A stretch of 64,000 nucleotides of DNA from JAEUNX01 sp034004685 (lineage in GTDB: Bacteria; Pseudomonadota; Gammaproteobacteria; Burkholderiales; Rhodocyclaceae). Under the pieces are notes generated by a model. That model did not search any database. It was not told the origin of the DNA and was given only the letters and a program-made list of their open reading frames with translations. A program made the position numbers and the translations under genes. The stretch covers positions 6,762 to 70,761 of the forward strand of contig JAVEWG010000015.1 in assembly GCA_034004685.1 (NCBI GenBank), read 5' to 3'. Position 1 is the first letter of the stretch. Every line of letters begins with the position of its first letter. Shown here one piece after another: positions 8,783-16,283 of this stretch.

Positions 8783-9549
8783 GGGCTCACCGGCGGCCGG
8801 TAGATCACCCGCTTGCCGGCCAGGCGCGGGGCCAGCTCGGCTGGCATGGGCCGGTGGCTGATCCACAGGACGGCGCCAAAGCGTTCTGGGGTGACATCCT
8901 CCAGCCGGCTGAAGGAAAACAGGTTGGCCGGCAGCGGCCCACAGCGGCCGTTGGCGTGGCGCAACCACCAGTCGGCGCTGCCGACTTCCTGCACGACCGC
9001 CACCGGTTCGTCATTCACCACGGCGGCGCTGGCCCGGACGATCTCGTCGTGGCTGGCCTCGAAGGTCCAGCCCAGCTCGCGGCCCAGCAGGTCCACGGCC
9101 AGGGTCTGGCGGGCGTCGGAGGCGGTGGTGAGCACCGGCGTGGCGTCGAGGGCCTGGGCCAGGGTGCCGGCCAGGGCGTTGGCGCCGCCCAGGTGGCCAG
9201 ACAGCATGGGGATGACGAAGCGCCCGGCCTCGTCGATGACCACCACGCCGGGGTCGGACTCCTTGCGTGCCAGGTAGGGCGCCACCAGCCGCACCGTGGC
9301 CCCCAGGGACACGATGGCGACGATGCCGTCAAAGTTGGAAAAGAGGATGGGGATCTGCTCGGATGTCTTGCCGGCGTAGCAGGCCGCGGCGCCGGGGGCG
9401 GCGGCGTGGGCTTCGGCGGCGAATTTCTCGGGGGCGAACAGCCGGGCGCCGGGCAGCGCGGCGACCACGTGGCCGGCCAGGGCGATGCCGTGGCGGGTGA
9501 TGGAGACGACGGCGATGCGGTCGTTGGCAAAGGGCAGGTGCTGGGTCAT
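8779..9549 (-). CDS. cbiG: Cobalt-precorrin-5A hydrolase CbiG, N-terminal and central part
   Basis: A 256-residue protein matching the N-terminal and middle domains of CbiG: IAVVSITRHGIALAGHVV near the start, then FDGIVAIVSLGATVRLVAP and the FVIPMLSGHLGGANALA motif. The hydrolase removes the C2 unit from the lactone ring in the cobalt-early pathway. The usual C-terminal domain is encoded by the next, overlapping gene. The gene overlaps cobI by 4 bases. Confidence 0.9.
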   Translation of the reverse strand: MTQHLPFANDRIAVVSITRHGIALAGHVVAALPGARLFAPEKFAAEAHAAAPGAAACYAGKTSEQIPILFSNFDGIVAIVSLGATVRLVAPYLARKESDPGVVVIDEAGRFVIPMLSGHLGGANALAGTLAQALDATPVLTTASDARQTLAVDLLGRELGWTFEASHDEIVRASAAVVNDEPVAVVQEVGSADWWLRHANGRCGPLPANLFSFSRLEDVTPERFGAVLWISHRPMPAELAPRLAGKRVIYRPPVSP

Positions 9550-10358
9550 TGCGGGCTCGCGGCAGTGAGGGTGTCGGCGGTGAGGGTGGCGGCGGCCGGG
9601 CGCTTGCGGCAGCCCCGGCGCAGGGCGCCGCGGGCCCGGCCGGGGTTGTGCACGAGCAGCAGGGACAGGTAGTTCACCTTCTCGCCGGCCAGGCGCCGCA
9701 CGTCGTGGACGATCCGCTCGTCGGGGGCGCCGACCTTCTCGATGAAGCAGCTGCTGGCCAGCAACCCGCGTGCCTCGAGCAGCGCGAGCACCTCGTCGAG
9801 GAGCGGCTTGACCTTGAGCAGCACCAGGGTGTCAAAGTCGCCCAGCAGCCGGTCGATCAGCTCGACCCCGTAGGCGGCCGGGATGACCGCGAAGGTCTCG
9901 TCCTCCTCGGCCAGGGTGAGGCCGGTGGCCGCGGCGGCGGCGGCAAAGGAGCTGACGCCGGGGATGGTTTCCACGGCCACGCCGGGGGCGAGCTCCCGCA
10001 CCACCCGGGCCAGGTGGCCGAAGGTGGCGAAGGTGGAGGCGTCGCCTTCGACCAGGAAGACTAGGTCGCGTCCTTCCTGCAGCAGCTCGACCGTGCGGGT
10101 GGCGGCGCGGGCCCAGGCCCTGGCCAGGGCCACCGGGTCGCGGGTCATGGGAAATACCAGGGCCTCGGCGTCGGCGGGCACCGCCAGCCCGCCACGCTGG
10201 ACGATGCCCAGGGCGTAGGAGGCCTCCGCGGCCTTCTTGACCGGGTACAGCCAGCGGGCGCCGGATTGCAGGGCGGCCCAGGCCCGGCGGGTGATCAGTT
10301 CGGGATCGCCGGGGCCGAGGGAGGCGCCGATCAGACGTCCGGGGAGCGGGGGGGGCAT
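9546..10358 (-). CDS. cobI: Precorrin-2 C20-methyltransferase, CobI/CbiL
   Basis: A 270-residue SAM-dependent tetrapyrrole methylase. It starts MPPPLPGRLIGASLGPGDPE, then WLYPVKKAAEAS, and has FLVEGDASTFATFGHL and IPGVSSFAAAAAATG, the signature blocks of the C20 enzyme. It methylates precorrin-2 (or cobalt-factor II) at C20. The start was placed at the ATG just inside the end of cobL (28-base overlap), because this gives the canonical GxGPGDPE N-terminus. A C-terminal tail of about 25 residues rich in Ala, Thr and Arg looks dispensable. Confidence 0.93.
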   Translation of the reverse strand: MPPPLPGRLIGASLGPGDPELITRRAWAALQSGARWLYPVKKAAEASYALGIVQRGGLAVPADAEALVFPMTRDPVALARAWARAATRTVELLQEGRDLVFLVEGDASTFATFGHLARVVRELAPGVAVETIPGVSSFAAAAAATGLTLAEEDETFAVIPAAYGVELIDRLLGDFDTLVLLKVKPLLDEVLALLEARGLLASSCFIEKVGAPDERIVHDVRRLAGEKVNYLSLLLVHNPGRARGALRRGCRKRPAAATLTADTLTAASPQ

Positions 10359-11644
10359 GGGATTTCCTTTGCGGCGGAGACGATCCACACCGGGTTCTGG
10401 GCGGCGAGGCGGTGCATGTCGAGGATGGGCTGGCTGCGGGCGGCCTGCAGCTGGACCACATCCCAGGTGGCGCCGGCCTCGGCCAGGTTGGCGGTGGCGG
10501 TGGCGAGGTTTTCCAGGGTCACGAAGTTCATCACCAGCCGGCCGGCGGGGCGCAGGCGCTGGAGGGTCAGGCGGATCAGCCCGGCCAGCTCGCCCCCCGA
10601 GCCGCCGATGAACACCGCGTCGGGGTCGGGCCAGGCGTCGAGCCCGGCCGGGGCCTTGCCCTCGACCAGGGTGTAGTTGGTGGCACGCAGGCGCAGCGCG
10701 TTGGCGCGGGCGTTGGCGGCGTCGCCGGGGTTCTTCTCGATGGCCCAGACGTGCCCGTTGCGGGCCAGGCGGGCGGCTTCCAGACCCACCGAGCCGGACC
10801 CGGCGCCGATGTCCCACACCAGGCTGTCGGGGCACAGGCCCAGCCTGGCCAGGGACAGGGCGCGGGCTTCCTGCTTGGTGATCAGACCCTTCTCGGGGGC
10901 GCGCTGGATGAAGTCGCTGTCATCGAAACCGAAGGTGGCGCGGCGCTCGGGTGGGCCGATGCGTTCCAGCACCACGATGTTCGGGTCGGCAAAGCGCTGC
11001 CCGGCGGCCTCGGCCAGGGGCAGGCGGGCATGCACCGCCTCGTCGGGCAGGGCCAGGCGGGCTGCCACGGAAATGCGGAAGTCGTCGCCCAGGCCCGCCA
11101 TGATCAGCGCCCGGGCGATGCGGTCGGGGCTGTTGGCCGGGCTGGTGAAGGCGCCGATGAGGCGCTGCTGCGAGGCGGCGCGCATCAGGGCGTAGAGGCC
11201 ATGGTCGGGGCCTGCGCCCGCTATCCATTCGCCGGCGTTGTGGCCGTGCACCGAGACGATGGCAGCGCCCTGCCAGCTCTGGCCGAGGCGGGCGAAGGCC
11301 AGCTGCAGGGTGGACGGGGCCGGATGCACGGCGATGGCTTCGCTGCCCAGCTTGCGGCCGAGAAAGCGGGCGATGCCGTGGCACAGGGGGTCGCCGGTGG
11401 CGAGCACGGCGCAGGATCGGCCGGCGCCCCGCGCCGCACGGACCCACTCGGGGACACGGCCGAGGTGGCCGTCCATCACCCGTTGTTCCACTCGGGAGGG
11501 GAGGTGGGGGGCAACGAGATCAAGCGTGCGGCGGGCGCCGATTAACAGGTCACATTCAATCAGGTGGGCGCGGGCCAGGTCGCCCAGGCCGGCCCAGCCG
11601 TCGTCGAGGATGCCGATCAGGCGGCAGGGTTCAGGTGAGTTCAT
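10331..11644 (-). CDS. cobL: Bifunctional precorrin-6Y C5,15-methyltransferase (decarboxylating), CobL/CbiET
   Basis: A 437-residue fusion. The N-terminal CbiE methylase domain runs to about residue 200 (CRLIGILDDGWAGL, then SCAVLATGDPLCHGIARFLG). The C-terminal CbiT domain has the SAM loop DIGAGSGSVGLEAARLA and DAVFIGGSGGEL. It methylates C5 and C15 and removes the acetate carboxyl at C12. The start is MNSPEPCRLIG, which overlaps the cbiD 3' end by 14 bases. Confidence 0.93.
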   Translation of the reverse strand: MNSPEPCRLIGILDDGWAGLGDLARAHLIECDLLIGARRTLDLVAPHLPSRVEQRVMDGHLGRVPEWVRAARGAGRSCAVLATGDPLCHGIARFLGRKLGSEAIAVHPAPSTLQLAFARLGQSWQGAAIVSVHGHNAGEWIAGAGPDHGLYALMRAASQQRLIGAFTSPANSPDRIARALIMAGLGDDFRISVAARLALPDEAVHARLPLAEAAGQRFADPNIVVLERIGPPERRATFGFDDSDFIQRAPEKGLITKQEARALSLARLGLCPDSLVWDIGAGSGSVGLEAARLARNGHVWAIEKNPGDAANARANALRLRATNYTLVEGKAPAGLDAWPDPDAVFIGGSGGELAGLIRLTLQRLRPAGRLVMNFVTLENLATATANLAEAGATWDVVQLQAARSQPILDMHRLAAQNPVWIVSAAKEIPCPPRSPDV

Positions 11645-12782
11645 GTTCTTCCACGGTGACGATGGGCACGCCTTCAAAATTGCAGGCGAGCACGGTGAGG
11701 CGGTGGGGGCCGGGGTAGCGCTGGCGCAGGCTGTGGATGGCCCGGCTGGCCAGGGCCCGGTGGAAGGCCACGGCGAGGTCCAGCTCGGCCAGGCGTTCGG
11801 CGGCAAAGCGGGCGGTCTCGGCGGCGCGGATCTCGTCCACCAGGTCCGGCGGGGCGCCCACCTCGGCGGCGGCGGAGGCGATCAGCTCCCGGTCCACCTC
11901 CTCGCGCCAGGCGTGGGTGACCGACAGGCCCTGGGCGATCTTAGTGAGCTTGCCCACCATGGCGCCGATGATGATGTGCTGCATGTTCTGCTTCACCGCG
12001 GTCTGGAAGGCGGCCTTGACGAAGTCGCCCATCTGCACGAAGCAGGCCTCGTCCAGCTCGGGAAAGCAGCGCATGGCGCATTTTTCGGTGCGCCCGCCGG
12101 TGGTGAACACCACGCTGGTCTGGCCCTGGTTGGCGGCCACATCGACGGCCTGCACCACGCTGGCCCGGAAGGCGGCGGTGGAGTAGGGGCGCACGATGCC
12201 GGTGGTGCCGAGGATGGAGATGCCCCCCAGGATGCCCAGGCGGGCGTTGAGGGTCTTGGTGGCCATCACCTCGCCGCCGGGTACCGAGATGGTCACGGCC
12301 AGGCCGTCGCCGGTGGCGAGGATGGCGCTGCCGGCGGCACGCACGTTGTCGGTGATGTTGCGGCGGGGGACCGGGTTGATGGCCGGGCCGCCCACGTCGA
12401 GGCCCAGGCCGGGCTTGGTGACGGTGCCGACGCCGGGTCCACCGCGTAGCACGATCCGGCCTTCGGCGCCGGGCAGGCGTTCGACCTCGGCGGTGAGGTG
12501 GGCGCCGTGGGTGGCGTCGGGGTCATCGCCGGCGTCCTTGATGCTGACGGCCCGGGCGCGCAGGCCGTCGGTCCAGCCATCGGTGATGGTGAAGCGCACC
12601 CGCTGGGTGTTGGGCAGCACGCACTCCACAGTGTCTGGCACCCGGCCGTGCACCAGCCCGAGGGTGGCGGCTGCCGCGGCGGCGGCCGAGTTGGCGCCGG
12701 TGGAAAAACCCGTGCGGTTGCCGCGATCCCGCTTGGGATCGCCCTTGCGGACCTTCTCTGCGGTGGCGTGACCTGCGCTCAT
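11631..12782 (-). CDS. cbiD: Cobalt-precorrin-5B C1-methyltransferase CbiD
   Basis: A 383-residue protein with the CbiD N-terminal RTGFSTGANSAAAAAAATLG and the central VTKPGLGLDVGGPAINPVPR region. CbiD methylates C1 in the cobalt-early (anaerobic) branch, which marks this operon as that route rather than the CobF/CobG oxygen-dependent one. Only 7 bases separate it from the cbiC stop. Confidence 0.94.
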   Translation of the reverse strand: MSAGHATAEKVRKGDPKRDRGNRTGFSTGANSAAAAAAATLGLVHGRVPDTVECVLPNTQRVRFTITDGWTDGLRARAVSIKDAGDDPDATHGAHLTAEVERLPGAEGRIVLRGGPGVGTVTKPGLGLDVGGPAINPVPRRNITDNVRAAGSAILATGDGLAVTISVPGGEVMATKTLNARLGILGGISILGTTGIVRPYSTAAFRASVVQAVDVAANQGQTSVVFTTGGRTEKCAMRCFPELDEACFVQMGDFVKAAFQTAVKQNMQHIIIGAMVGKLTKIAQGLSVTHAWREEVDRELIASAAAEVGAPPDLVDEIRAAETARFAAERLAELDLAVAFHRALASRAIHSLRQRYPGPHRLTVLACNFEGVPIVTVEEHELT

Positions 12783-12789
12783 GGCGCCC

Positions 12790-13497
12790 TCACGCCGCCG
12801 GCTGGTGGTTGGCCTCGGCCAGGCCGAGGAGGGCGTGGATGGCCGCCACCACCAGGGTCGAGCCCCCCTTGCGACCGCGGATGGTGATCCACGGCACGGT
12901 GTCGATCTCCATCAGCAGGTCCTTGGATTCGGCGGCCGAGACGAAGCCGACCGGCATGCCGATGACCAGCGCCGGGCGCAGGCCTTCGTCGCGGATCAGG
13001 CGGACGACTTCGATCAGCGCGGTGGGAGCGTTGCCGATGCCGACGATGGCGCCTTCCAGCAGGCCGAGGCGCCAGGCCTTGCGCATGGCCTGCACGGCGC
13101 GGGTGGTGTTTTCTGCCTGGGCGGCGGCGATTACGTCTGGGTCGGAGATGAACTGGTGGGTGCGGACGCCGAAGTGGGCCAGGCGCGGGGCCGACAGGCC
13201 GACGCAGATCATCTCCACGTCGGCCACCACCGGCGTGCCGCCGGCCAGGATGCGGGCGAGGCCGGCCGCCATGGCCTGCGGGTGGAAGGCGGTGAGGCCG
13301 TTGAACTCGAAGTCGGCGTTGGCGTGGATCATGCGGCGCACCAGCGGCCATTGCTCGGCGCTGTAGGCGTGGTGGCCGACTTCCCCGTCGATGATGGCGA
13401 AGGAGTCGTGCTCGATGGCGCGGCCGGCGGCAGTGAGCTGCTCGGTGAAAACGTTGGCGTGTTTCATGGGCTCGGAGGTCGGCTCAAGCGTGGGCAT
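12790..13497 (-). CDS. cbiC: Precorrin-8X methylmutase CbiC/CobH
   Basis: This enzyme moves the C11 methyl to C12, giving cobyrinic (hydrogenobyrinic) acid. The 235 residues include IIDGEVGHHAYSAEQWPLV-like lead-in, the active-site segment FEFNGLTAFHPQAM, and ALVIGMPVGFVSAAESKDLL, characteristic of the family. The longest start (13497) overlaps the cbiX end by 14 bases. An ATG at 13467 (MKHANVFTEQ) would give a 225-residue product and avoids the overlap. Neither start has a clear Shine-Dalgarno. Confidence 0.9.
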   Translation of the reverse strand: MPTLEPTSEPMKHANVFTEQLTAAGRAIEHDSFAIIDGEVGHHAYSAEQWPLVRRMIHANADFEFNGLTAFHPQAMAAGLARILAGGTPVVADVEMICVGLSAPRLAHFGVRTHQFISDPDVIAAAQAENTTRAVQAMRKAWRLGLLEGAIVGIGNAPTALIEVVRLIRDEGLRPALVIGMPVGFVSAAESKDLLMEIDTVPWITIRGRKGGSTLVVAAIHALLGLAEANHQPAA

Positions 13498-14353
13498 GGC
13501 CGTGGTCGTGGGGCGTCTGGGTGTGGCTGTTGTCGTGCAGGTGTTCGGCCTCGGCAGCCTGGCGGTACTTGCAGCCGTCGCATTCCAGCAGCCCGCCTTC
13601 GGGCAGCACGGCGCCGCCCACCTTGGCGTCGAGCAGGTCGAAAACGCCCTTGTCGAAGCCGAAGTGGGTGCCCAGCGCGAAGGCGATCTGTGGGTATTGC
13701 CCGCGCAGGCGCTCGACCTGGGCCTTGATGCGCTCCATCAGCACCCCGGTGAACAGGTACACCGGCACCACGCAGATCTGGCTCATGCCCAGCCGGGCTT
13801 GGCGCTGGACGACGCTTTCGAGGCGCGGCCAGGCGACGCCGGTGAAGGCTAGGTCCACCAGTTCAAAGTCGTTGTCCTCGAAGAGCCAGCGGGCCATCTT
13901 GGCCAGCTCGCCGTTGGCGCCGGCGTCCGACGAACCACGGCCGAGGAGGATCACGCCGGTGGTTTGCGGGTCGGGTACGTCCAGCGCCTTCATCAGGCGG
14001 TCGAGCTGGCCCTGCAGCACGGCGAGGATCTCGCGCCCCATGCCCAGGTGGCGGGTGCAGCTGAAGTCGACGCCCGGGTGACGGACGCGAGCGTCGGCAA
14101 TGGCGGCCGGCAGTTCCATCTTCACGTGGCCGGCGGCGCTGAGGGTGAAGGGGATCACCAGCACCCGGCGGGCGTCGCGGGCGGCCCGGTCGAGGCCGTC
14201 GCCCAGGAGCACGTCGGCGTGTTCGATGAAGCAGGTTTCGATGCGCCAGGCCGGGTGGCGCTCGCGCCACTGGGCTGCAAAGTGGAGGATCTCGGTGTTG
14301 CCGTCCCGGTTGCGGGAACCGTGGCCGACGAGAAGGATTGCGGTGTCGTTCAT
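13484..14353 (-). CDS. cbiX: Sirohydrochlorin cobaltochelatase, long CbiX type
   Basis: A 289-residue two-repeat chelatase that inserts cobalt into sirohydrochlorin. The start MNDTAILLVGHGSRNRDGN is the classic CbiX/SirB N-terminus. A second half carries TGVILLGRGSSDAGANGEL. Near the C-terminus lies LECDGCKYRQ, a CxxC that fits the iron-sulphur motif of CbiX-L, followed by a histidine-rich tail (HLHDNSHTQTPHDHGHAHA) likely to bind metal. The gene overlaps cobM by 4 bases. Confidence 0.93.
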   Translation of the reverse strand: MNDTAILLVGHGSRNRDGNTEILHFAAQWRERHPAWRIETCFIEHADVLLGDGLDRAARDARRVLVIPFTLSAAGHVKMELPAAIADARVRHPGVDFSCTRHLGMGREILAVLQGQLDRLMKALDVPDPQTTGVILLGRGSSDAGANGELAKMARWLFEDNDFELVDLAFTGVAWPRLESVVQRQARLGMSQICVVPVYLFTGVLMERIKAQVERLRGQYPQIAFALGTHFGFDKGVFDLLDAKVGGAVLPEGGLLECDGCKYRQAAEAEHLHDNSHTQTPHDHGHAHA

Positions 14354-15156
14354 GCGGGTGTCTCCGGGGAGTGTGCGGGGGTCGTGGCCTTGCGGAAGCG
14401 GTGGCCGAAGGCGGGGTCGTAGAGCTTGGAGCGGGCCAGGGTCGGCCAGTCGGCGGCCCCCAGCGTGGGGCTGGCGATGATCATGGCCTGGCTGGCGATC
14501 TTCTCGGCCTGGCAGCGTTTCTTGATGTCGGCGAGGGTGCCGCGGACGATCTTCTCCTCGCCGGGCCAGCTGGCCTTCTGCACCACCAGGATCGGCGCGT
14601 CCTCGCTCCAGCCGGCGGCCCGTAGGGCACGCTGGACCTCGTGGAGCAGAGTGATCGACAGGAATATGCACAGGGTCGTGCGGTGGGCGGCGAGGGCTTC
14701 CAGCTCCTCGCTCGGCGGCATCGGCGTGCGCCCGGCCACGCGGGTGAGGATCACCGTTTGCGTCACTTCCGGCAGGGTCAGGGTTTCGCCGGCTGCCGCC
14801 GCCGAGGCAAAGGCCGACGAAACGCCCGGTACCACCGCCCAGTCGATGCCGGCGGCGGTGAGCGGGCGGGTCATCTCCACCAAGGCGCCGTACAGGCCGG
14901 GGTCGCCGGTCTGCAGGCGCACCACGGTGGCGTGGCGGGCGCTCTGGTCGAGGAGCCACGAGCTCATCTCCTCCAGCGTCATGTCCTTCGAGTCGCGGAT
15001 TTCGCAGTCCGGCGGGGCGAACAGGGTGGCCGCCTGGCTGACCAGCGAGCCGGCGTAGAGGATCGCGCCAGCCTCTTCAAGCAGGCGACGGCCCTTGACG
15101 GTGAGCAGCTCCGGATCGCCGGGGCCGGCACCCACGAACCAGACCTTGCCGGTCAC
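14350..15156 (-). CDS. cobM: Precorrin-4 C11-methyltransferase, CobM/CbiF
   Basis: A 268-residue SAM-dependent methylase. It begins KVWFVGAGPGDPELLTVKG and continues with ILYAGSLVSQ, which is diagnostic for the C11 enzyme, then VRLQTGDPGLYGALVEMTR and VPGVSSAFASAAAAGETLTLPE. It methylates C11 of precorrin-4 or its cobalt form. It is the second gene of the operon, 3 bases after the transporter stop. Confidence 0.94.
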   Translation of the reverse strand: MTGKVWFVGAGPGDPELLTVKGRRLLEEAGAILYAGSLVSQAATLFAPPDCEIRDSKDMTLEEMSSWLLDQSARHATVVRLQTGDPGLYGALVEMTRPLTAAGIDWAVVPGVSSAFASAAAAGETLTLPEVTQTVILTRVAGRTPMPPSEELEALAAHRTTLCIFLSITLLHEVQRALRAAGWSEDAPILVVQKASWPGEEKIVRGTLADIKKRCQAEKIASQAMIIASPTLGAADWPTLARSKLYDPAFGHRFRKATTPAHSPETPA

Positions 15157-15159
15157 GGC

Positions 15160-15798
15160 TCAGAGCGCCTGCGGCTGGAAGCAGTAGCGCACGGTGGCGC
15201 TGTCCTGCCGGCGGGCCAGGGCGTGCAGCACCAGCAGCGTGAACAGCGGCTCGACGAGCACGATGCCCGCGTAGGACGAGGCGAAGGCCAGCCATGCCGA
15301 CAGGGGCGTAGCCACTTCGCCGATAGCCAGCCAGAAGCCGACCATCAGGGTCACGCCGCTGTAGTAGGCCGCGTCGAGCTTGAGGATGCTGCGTACGGAG
15401 AGGCGCTGCCGGGCGGCCTGGAGACGCTGGCCGAGGGTGGCATGGATGAGCACCAGCGGGAGGGCGAGGGACAGGGTATTGACGCCCAGATGCACCAGGT
15501 CGGTCGGCTCGAAAAGCAGGCCCTGGGCGAGCAGGCCGAGGGCGAAGCCGAACAGCGCCGGCACGAAGCCGAGGGCCAGGTAGATCGGCATGGCGCCGAG
15601 GAAGTGCAGCTCCGACGGTCCGACGGGCAGGTGGAAGGCCTGCATGAACAGCGTGAAGAAAGCCGCCGCGATGAGGCTGCGGACGACGAGCTGCGGCTGC
15701 TTGAGGAGCTGGACGGACTGGCTGCCGAGCAGCGCCACGGTGGCGATGTCGGCGGCGACGATTTTGACGCTGGCGATGTACCCCGGTTCGATGTGCAT
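15160..15798 (-). CDS. CbiM-like substrate-binding membrane component, cobalt uptake
   Basis: A 212-residue polytopic membrane protein, first gene under the cobalamin riboswitch. It begins MHIEPGYI, the Met-His N-terminus that forms the metal site in CbiM/NikM S-components. Several hydrophobic helices follow, with FHLPVGPSELHFLGAMPIYLALGFVPALFG in the conserved core. Its place points to cobalt import for corrin synthesis. No cbiN, cbiQ or cbiO gene accompanies it in the window. A good ribosome site (AAGGAAA) lies 7 bases before the ATG. Confidence 0.82.
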   Translation of the reverse strand: MHIEPGYIASVKIVAADIATVALLGSQSVQLLKQPQLVVRSLIAAAFFTLFMQAFHLPVGPSELHFLGAMPIYLALGFVPALFGFALGLLAQGLLFEPTDLVHLGVNTLSLALPLVLIHATLGQRLQAARQRLSVRSILKLDAAYYSGVTLMVGFWLAIGEVATPLSAWLAFASSYAGIVLVEPLFTLLVLHALARRQDSATVRYCFQPQAL

Positions 15799-16029
15799 TT
15801 TGCTTTCCTTCGTGACGATTGGACGAAGTGCGGCAAGACATCGGGGGGCGCGCAGAAGCAGCGAAAAACGAAGAAACGGACCGGCGGCCAAGGGCCGGGC
15901 AAGCACGGACCAGCAGAGCGGGAACAGTTCCGGGAAATGCGGCGGGAACGGGACGGACGTCAATGGTCGGGCAAGCCCATCGGTCGGCTCTGCCCACACC
16001 CCGGGGCCAATACCACACCACAACGTCAC
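15799..16029 (-). other. Leader between cobalamin aptamer and first gene
   Basis: This is untranslated leader RNA of the cobalamin operon, following the aptamer. It carries the AAGGAAA ribosome site at its end. I found no other gene or clear terminator in it. Confidence 0.5.
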
Positions 16030-16225
16030 AGGCCGGTCTTCTGGCTCGCCTTCGTCCTCATCCGCCAACCTTCCCAGGTGCGGGCACCCAGTGGCGTGGA
16101 GCAGATTCGTCAGGCTTACAGCAGCGGGGGCTGCGCCGGAATGGTCGGGGAGCGCATGCTCCCGACGTCACCGGACTTCCCGTTTCACCTTCCCTGCGAA
16201 TGCAGGGTTGGCACCCGTAACAGCG
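16030..16225 (-). promoter_or_regulatory. Cobalamin riboswitch upstream of the cobalamin operon
   Basis: On the minus strand the conserved blocks appear in order: GGTGCCAACCCTGC, GGTGAAACGGGAAGTCCGGTG, GCAGCCCCCGCTGCTGTAAGC, the B12 box GCCACTG (16089-16095), GGGAAGGTTGGCG, and GGCGAGCCAGAAGACCGGCC at the 3' end. This is the full core of the AdoCbl aptamer. It should reduce expression of the ten downstream genes when cobalamin is plentiful. About 230 bases of leader separate it from the CbiM-like gene. I saw no obvious terminator there, so control may be at translation. Confidence 0.95.
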
Positions 16226-16228
16226 GTG

Positions 16229-16258
16229 AGTGTAATGTCAGTTGCAAAAGTGGGGCAA
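16229..16258 (-). promoter_or_regulatory. Putative sigma-70 promoter for the riboswitch transcript
   Basis: On the minus strand TTGCCC (16253-16258) and TACACT (16229-16234) are 18 bases apart. The predicted start falls about 7 bases downstream, near the 5' end of the riboswitch aptamer. It lies between the rlhA stop and the riboswitch. Confidence 0.5.
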
Positions 16259-16283
16259 GTTTCCTGAGGCCCGTCCCGGGCCC

